Shown in pieces: positions 59,876 through 64,000 of a DNA stretch of 64,000 nucleotides. The notes beneath the pieces were generated by a model that was not told the DNA's origin, ran no database searches, and saw only the letters and a program-made list of their open reading frames with translations. The position numbers were made by a program, and so were the translations under genes. Within the stretch, counting starts at the first letter, position 1. The number at the start of each line of letters is the position of its first letter. Origin of the DNA: an uncultured Selenomonas sp. (lineage in GTDB: Bacteria > Bacillota > Negativicutes > Selenomonadales > Selenomonadaceae). Location: assembly GCA_947167105.1 (NCBI GenBank), contig CAMVGU010000002.1, positions 1 to 64,000 on the forward strand, written 5' to 3'.

Positions 59876-61426
59876 CTATGCCAGATCAGCCAGTCTCTGC
59901 TCTGCTTCCTCATTGCCGGCCGCTTTGGCTTTTTCGTACCATTTCCTTGCTTCCGCAATATCCTGCTCTATGCCGTCCCCCTCCATGTAAATGTCACCAA
60001 GAACAAGCATAGCAAAATTGTAACCATGACCAGCGGATTTTTTATACCATTCTACAACTTTGAGCATATCACGCTCCACTCCTGCCCCTTCCCTGTACAA
60101 ATCCCCAATTCTTGCCTCTGCAACGTGCTGATATGGGTTGTCATCACTTAGGGCTTTCAGGTAGAATTCCATAGCCTTGTCATAATCCTGCCTGTAATAG
60201 TAAATCGTCCCCAAAGGCATAAACGGCGCTTCATTTCCTGCCATAATAGCCTTTTCATACCAATCCTTAGCCAGGGAATAATCTTTCTCCACACCGTTGC
60301 CGAAATAATAGAGATCGCCGATGCTGTACATGGCCTCACTATCGCCGCCATCTGCCGCACATTTATGCCAGGCCATGGCAGCAATATAATCCTGCTCCAC
60401 ACCTACACCATTTTCGTAAAGGTAAGCCATGTTCTCCATAGCCGTCACATCACCCAATTTGGCCGCCCGGAGAGTCCAATGAGCACTCTGAGCACTGTCC
60501 TTTTTTACGCCTTCCCCATTCATATACATATGCCCCAGGGAGCACATTGAACTGGCATTATCATGCTCGGCGCCCTTTTTGTACCACTCTGTTGCCTTCC
60601 TCAAATCCCGCTTCACACCGTTGCCCCAGCGGTACATATCGCCTATATCATCCTCTGCCAGACTCCGGTACTCATTGTCGTTAGCAGCAGCCTGAAGGTA
60701 ATACTTCATGGCCTTGTCATACTGCTCCTCATCATAGTAAATTCTGCCTAAAGGGTACAGATACTCATCCTCACCCTCCTTCAATGCCTTTTCAAAATAT
60801 TCCCTGGCCTTGTCATAATCCACAGCCTTGCTTCCACGACCGCAATAATAAGCAATGCCCAATTCCCCAAAAGCCTTACCTGCTTCGCCCTCAGTTGCCG
60901 CCTTTTCATACCAATAGTTTGCTATATCATAATTTTTTTCTACATCTTCACCATTTGAATACATTTCTCCCAAATCAAGCATGGCCTCCACTATACCCTG
61001 ACTTGCGGCACGCTGGTAATAATCCAGAGCCAAGGGGAAATTTTCTTCTGTTCCTACTCCATATCTATACATCCTGGCCAGCTCGTAAATTGCGGCATAG
61101 CGACAATTAGTCCCCTTTTCCGCTGCTATCTCATAGCACTTGAACGCATTATCATAGTCCTCCATTTCGCTATAAACATTCCCCTGCATCCACCAGCCGT
61201 CCATATCTTCGGCATCAATTACCTTTTGATACCACTCTGCTGCTTTATCGTATGATTGCTCTACGCCCGTACCATACTGATACAACAAGCCCACAGAAGC
61301 CATCCCATCAGTCGAGCCGGCCTCAGCCGCCGCCTGATAATACTTGATAGCACTGCCTATATCGCCTGTGTCCTCTGCCTGCACCCCCAATTCCATCAAT
61401 TCCTCAATGCTCTTTTCTTTCGCCAT
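59876..61426 (-). CDS. Sel1-repeat (TPR-like) protein, 516 residues
   Basis: Almost entirely Sel1-type repeats of ~36 residues (about 13 units), e.g. GMASVGLLYQYGTGVEQSYD and AMLDLGEMYSNGEDVEKNYD and MYSIGDLYYFGNGVEKDYS. No signal peptide or membrane segment, so probably a cytoplasmic scaffold. Very acidic. Some units lack the YxxGxGV insert (e.g. YPLGRIYYDEEQYDKAMKYY), giving a mixed TPR/Sel1 array. Start ATG 61426 follows TAGGAGG, 37 bp after the FtsZ-like gene; probably co-transcribed. Its partner is likely another product of this operon. Confidence 0.9.
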   Translation of the reverse strand: MAKEKSIEELMELGVQAEDTGDIGSAIKYYQAAAEAGSTDGMASVGLLYQYGTGVEQSYDKAAEWYQKVIDAEDMDGWWMQGNVYSEMEDYDNAFKCYEIAAEKGTNCRYAAIYELARMYRYGVGTEENFPLALDYYQRAASQGIVEAMLDLGEMYSNGEDVEKNYDIANYWYEKAATEGEAGKAFGELGIAYYCGRGSKAVDYDKAREYFEKALKEGEDEYLYPLGRIYYDEEQYDKAMKYYLQAAANDNEYRSLAEDDIGDMYRWGNGVKRDLRKATEWYKKGAEHDNASSMCSLGHMYMNGEGVKKDSAQSAHWTLRAAKLGDVTAMENMAYLYENGVGVEQDYIAAMAWHKCAADGGDSEAMYSIGDLYYFGNGVEKDYSLAKDWYEKAIMAGNEAPFMPLGTIYYYRQDYDKAMEFYLKALSDDNPYQHVAEARIGDLYREGAGVERDMLKVVEWYKKSAGHGYNFAMLVLGDIYMEGDGIEQDIAEARKWYEKAKAAGNEEAEQRLADLA

Positions 61427-61463
61427 AACAATCAGCCTCCTATGCCTGTTCACACGGTTTTCT

Positions 61464-62195
61464 TCAAAGCGCAAGCAATACATACACCCCTACCTGCTCT
61501 CCCAGGGATTCATCAATACTTGCTCCCCATAGTACATTGCAATCATCATTTTCCAGCCACTCAGCTATCACGGAAGTTGCTTCATTCACCTCATACATAT
61601 TGATATTTTCTTCACTGCCGACCACATTAAGCATCACGGATTTTGACATTCTGGCATCGTCATATTTTGCAGCTAAATGTTTCGTCACCTGCTTTGCAGC
61701 AGTACAAGTAGCCCTCTTCCCGAAAGCTATTGCCTTAGCAAAGAAACACCTCTCCTTGCCATCAAGCAACGCTTTAATGTCACGTAAATCAAGATTAACC
61801 AATCCAGGAACAGCTATCGTGTCATTTACTATCTTTACCATTCCATATATTTCTTCACCGATTTCCTTGCTGCTTGTATAATCAGCAGGATTCAGAATAA
61901 GCAACGGAGCAGAAACGCTTATTGGCTTATCAGCAACCAACACAGCAAAGACAAGCAGCCCTGCTTCCTGTGCCGCTTCAATGGCAGCTTTAAACTCAGA
62001 AATTTCCTCCTTCTCCCCACCCCCAGCAACCACAAAGGCAAGATCTGCGCCATACCAGCTTGACTTCTCTGCCGGTTCACCTGCCAGCAACAACTTGCCC
62101 CCACGTGAGAAAAGTTCGCTGTATGCGTCTGCCTTGCCTATAAAGGCTGCTTTTATTACCGCTAATTCATCTGTTTCGTTGTCGGTATCAAACAT
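61464..62195 (-). CDS. Divergent FtsZ/tubulin-like protein, 243 residues
   Basis: The second half matches FtsZ: NDTIAVPGLVNLDLRDIKAL is the T7-loop region with the catalytic pattern NxDxxD (Asn134, Asp136, Asp139), followed by an FtsZ-like C-terminal domain (RATCTAAKQVTKHLA, SVMLNVVGSEENINMYEVNE, VLWGASIDESLGEQVGVYVL). The first half is reduced: the nucleotide-binding loop DLAFVVAGMGGGTGTG of FtsZ becomes DLAFVVAGGGEKEE, and the T1-T3 part is missing. It probably cannot bind GTP normally and may assemble on, or cap, another filament. Length is about 60% of FtsZ. No dcw genes nearby. Confidence 0.78.
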   Translation of the reverse strand: MFDTDNETDELAVIKAAFIGKADAYSELFSRGGKLLLAGEPAEKSSWYGADLAFVVAGGGEKEEISEFKAAIEAAQEAGLLVFAVLVADKPISVSAPLLILNPADYTSSKEIGEEIYGMVKIVNDTIAVPGLVNLDLRDIKALLDGKERCFFAKAIAFGKRATCTAAKQVTKHLAAKYDDARMSKSVMLNVVGSEENINMYEVNEATSVIAEWLENDDCNVLWGASIDESLGEQVGVYVLLAL

Positions 62196-62214
62196 AATAT
62201 TTCTCTATACCTTT

Positions 62215-62304
62215 CTATATTTCAAATGGTAGCTTGAAATCAACCTCTCTGGGGTATTCTACAAATTCCGCTTTATACTGGGAGTTAATAGGGACGCCTT
62301 TCAT
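62215..62304 (-). CDS. Small ORF (29 residues) between the YaaW-like and FtsZ-like genes
   Basis: ATG 62304 lies 3 bp after the YaaW-like stop, and the frame ends 19 bp before the FtsZ-like ATG. The product (MKGVPINSQYKAEFVEYPRE, then VDFKLPFEI) is polar and looks protein-like. No strong ribosome site; coupling to the upstream gene is possible. It fills the gap almost exactly. Confidence 0.42.
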   Translation of the reverse strand: MKGVPINSQYKAEFVEYPREVDFKLPFEI

Positions 62305-62307
62305 CGG

Positions 62308-63057
62308 TTACAAATATATTACTCCATCATCCCTCACATTCTCTTTGTTTTTTGAATCTAAGGGTTCCTGCAATGACAATGCTCCACTCTCCCTTGCTTT
62401 CATCATAGACCTTAAAGCTTCAATATAAACCACAGCAGGGACAGTAACACGATAGGCAGGACCGGCTATTTCCTTGACAGTCCAAGCTGCCATCAGTAAT
62501 GCCAGCGGTCCAGATACAAACGACAGCACTCTTGTCAATGCAGCATTTGCCGCTAAGGATAAGCCCCGTCCCAAAACCATCCGAGCTATATTATTCGCTA
62601 TTATTAGTGACAGCTGATATGAGGCAAAACCTCCTGCCTTGAATAAAGCAGCAAATAATATTCCCCCTCCTTTCATGAAAATTCCTTTCTTTTCTTCTTC
62701 ATTTTTGAAAACATTGTTTATGAATTCTCGCTTCTCATCATCATTTAACTTTTCAAATATGGAACTCACCATTTTTTCCAGCAGTGCCTCTCCCATGTCT
62801 TCTGTCGATGTGTATTTCACCTTCATCTTATCACACACATCTTTCAGTACCACATTATAAGTTTCCTGAGATGCAAATGTAATACTTCCATAATCTAGCA
62901 ACTCATTTATGGTCGCTTCAACATAATTATAATAGTTGTCATAATCCTCCTTTTGGTTCAATGAACAATTAAATCCACCTTTATCTCGTATAATATCAGC
63001 CAAAATTTCAAACTCATTTTTCGGAACATCATGTAAAAAATGTGTTGACTTACTCAA
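62308..63057 (-). CDS. YaaW/UPF0174 family protein
   Basis: A 249-residue protein: DUF3944-like N-terminus (FLHDVPKNEFEILADII), a helical middle, a Gly/Ala-rich hydrophobic segment (LSLAANAALTRVLSFVSGPL), and the diagnostic C-terminal GPAYRVTVPAVVYIEALRSM. E. coli YaaW has the same ending. Function unknown; the family is listed with ubiquinol-cytochrome c chaperone-like folds. Start TTG 63057 is 8 nt after AGGAGG. First gene of the putative YaaW-sORF-FtsZ-like-Sel1 operon. AT-rich compared with the rest of the window. Confidence 0.8.
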   Translation of the reverse strand: MSKSTHFLHDVPKNEFEILADIIRDKGGFNCSLNQKEDYDNYYNYVEATINELLDYGSITFASQETYNVVLKDVCDKMKVKYTSTEDMGEALLEKMVSSIFEKLNDDEKREFINNVFKNEEEKKGIFMKGGGILFAALFKAGGFASYQLSLIIANNIARMVLGRGLSLAANAALTRVLSFVSGPLALLMAAWTVKEIAGPAYRVTVPAVVYIEALRSMMKARESGALSLQEPLDSKNKENVRDDGVIYL

Positions 63058-63134
63058 TTTCAAATCCTCCTCAAAATATCATATGCTAAATGAGCTATTC
63101 TCTTCACACTTTAAGAATTCTATTTTTGCTATAA

Positions 63135-64000
63135 TTAATATTTTGACCATACGAGCAGATGATGTTTTTCTAATTTTAGCAAGGTACTAATTACTTCTTG
63201 ATGATCCACCTTCATTCCATAGTATCTCAAACACTTCACAATCTCTTTGACAGATAATTTACCCGTGGTCAAAAGTAATATATTACTCTCTACGCTAGAC
63301 AAGACACAATCACAAAACTCAAACTCGTCCTCATTAATTTTCCTTATTTTGTTATATATTTCTGTGACTCGCATAGGGTGAGCATCTTGTATATTATTTT
63401 TTAGTTCAATAGAGGATACAGCTTCACCAGAATATAAGAATGAATAATACGAAAATAAAACAGTATTTTCTTTCAAGAAACGATACCACAATCCCAAACT
63501 TATATTTTTATCTCTTAAACCAAACCATCTTTTTATATACGAGGTTGGAACACTCCAATTTTCTAACATATATTTCATATGTTCTCTTAATGACGATTCC
63601 ATATCCTTCATTTGTTGACATATATCCCACTTAGAATATTCTCTGGTTTCAATTTGTGGGAAATCTCCCAGTGAGGTTATAAAATCATGGTCTATTATTT
63701 TCAAACCATAATCTTCTGGCCGCTTTGTCATAGATGTATTTGGTAACGGCCAAAAGGAGACAACTCCTAACTCTACACGCCCTTCACCTATATTTAGCAA
63801 CTCCTTAGCAAATGCAAGATTTTCCTCATAAACAGATTTATTATAGAGTGCTCCTGCTAAAATAATATTTCCATAAACTTCCAATCCTGCATCCACGCAC
63901 CACTTTACAACCTGTTTAATCTCCTCCACTGTCGTATTTTTCCTATAGGCATCTAATACTTGTTGTGTTCCTGACTCTATCCCCAACTGTATTCGACACC
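63135..64000 (-). CDS. B12-binding/radical SAM-type protein, 5' end beyond the window
   Basis: The visible ~288 C-terminal residues begin RIQLGIESGTQQVLDAYRKN, the mid-barrel GIESG motif of radical SAM enzymes, followed by TTVEEIKQVVKWCVDAGLEVYGNIILAG. The CxxxCxxC cluster site would lie outside the window. The C-terminal part (FCDCVLSSVESNILLLTTGKLSVKEIVKCL) may be a peptide/substrate-recognition tail. The gene is strongly AT-rich. It lies 77 bp upstream of the YaaW-like gene on the same strand. Confidence 0.72.
   Translation of the reverse strand, partial: CRIQLGIESGTQQVLDAYRKNTTVEEIKQVVKWCVDAGLEVYGNIILAGALYNKSVYEENLAFAKELLNIGEGRVELGVVSFWPLPNTSMTKRPEDYGLKIIDHDFITSLGDFPQIETREYSKWDICQQMKDMESSLREHMKYMLENWSVPTSYIKRWFGLRDKNISLGLWYRFLKENTVLFSYYSFLYSGEAVSSIELKNNIQDAHPMRVTEIYNKIRKINEDEFEFCDCVLSSVESNILLLTTGKLSVKEIVKCLRYYGMKVDHQEVISTLLKLEKHHLLVWSKY

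Overview
The window looks like chromosome from an anaerobic, signalling-rich, diderm Firmicute, most likely Negativicutes (Selenomonas-like; inferred from gene content, not searched). The Firmicutes side is shown by ctsR-mcsA-mcsB-clpC, a CIRCE-controlled groES-groEL, rbgA-rnhB and YraN/ComM linkage. The outer-membrane side is suggested by a secretin with a PilP/GspC-like partner. Rubrerythrin and aspartase fit an anaerobe. Most of the window is GC-rich; the last 2-3 kb are clearly AT-rich.

Layout. 1-18 kb: two tRNAs, then a minus-strand genome-maintenance block (priA, comM, yraN, an orphan FlhB C-terminal domain, a FliK-like protein with a giant QQAQQG tract, rnhB, rbgA). This block is interrupted by a plus-strand pair, a FIST hybrid histidine kinase and a DUF4127 secreted protein. 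Then come tRNA-Pro, a chemoreceptor and tRNA-Leu. 17-29 kb: dacF-like carboxypeptidase, radA, a type I toxin-antitoxin candidate, the clpC/mcsB/mcsA/ctsR protein-quality operon, small unknown proteins, a HAD phosphatase and a REC-GGDEF-EAL phosphodiesterase. 29-44 kb: a CopA copper ATPase fused to a CopZ-like domain, a SprA-like protein, DedA, rpsF-ssb-rpsR, a polysaccharide deacetylase, a secretin locus with a LuxR-type regulator, pgi, pgcA and aspA. 44-47 kb: a defence/toxin patch (HicA fragment, hicA, hicB, Fic, a second type I toxin-antitoxin candidate). 47-58 kb: groES-groEL, the tsaE-tsaB-rimI-tsaD tRNA-modification operon with an ANTAR regulator, a reverse rubrerythrin, an HD-GYP protein, a YihY membrane protein and a UvrD helicase with an inserted DnaQ-type exonuclease. 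58-64 kb: an accessory block with a YaaW/UPF0174 protein, a 29-codon small ORF, a divergent FtsZ-like protein and a Sel1-repeat protein in one apparent operon, next to a HTH protein and a truncated radical-SAM gene.

Small-scale structure is rich. Four copies of a short repeat carry a -35/-10 pair with 17-bp spacing and each points into the next gene (a portable promoter). TA-flanked MITE-like elements (two families sharing the same ends) occur at four sites; one supplies a stop codon and one truncates a HicA-like ORF. An 89-bp repeat is translated in frame as the N-terminus of the secretin. Palindromic GC-rich elements recur in at least six intergenic gaps. The two type I toxin-antitoxin candidates share the same antitoxin-RNA 5' sequence.

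The best candidates for an undescribed system are the YaaW/sORF/FtsZ-like/Sel1 operon at 59.9-63.1 kb and the pair of antisense-RNA toxin loci.
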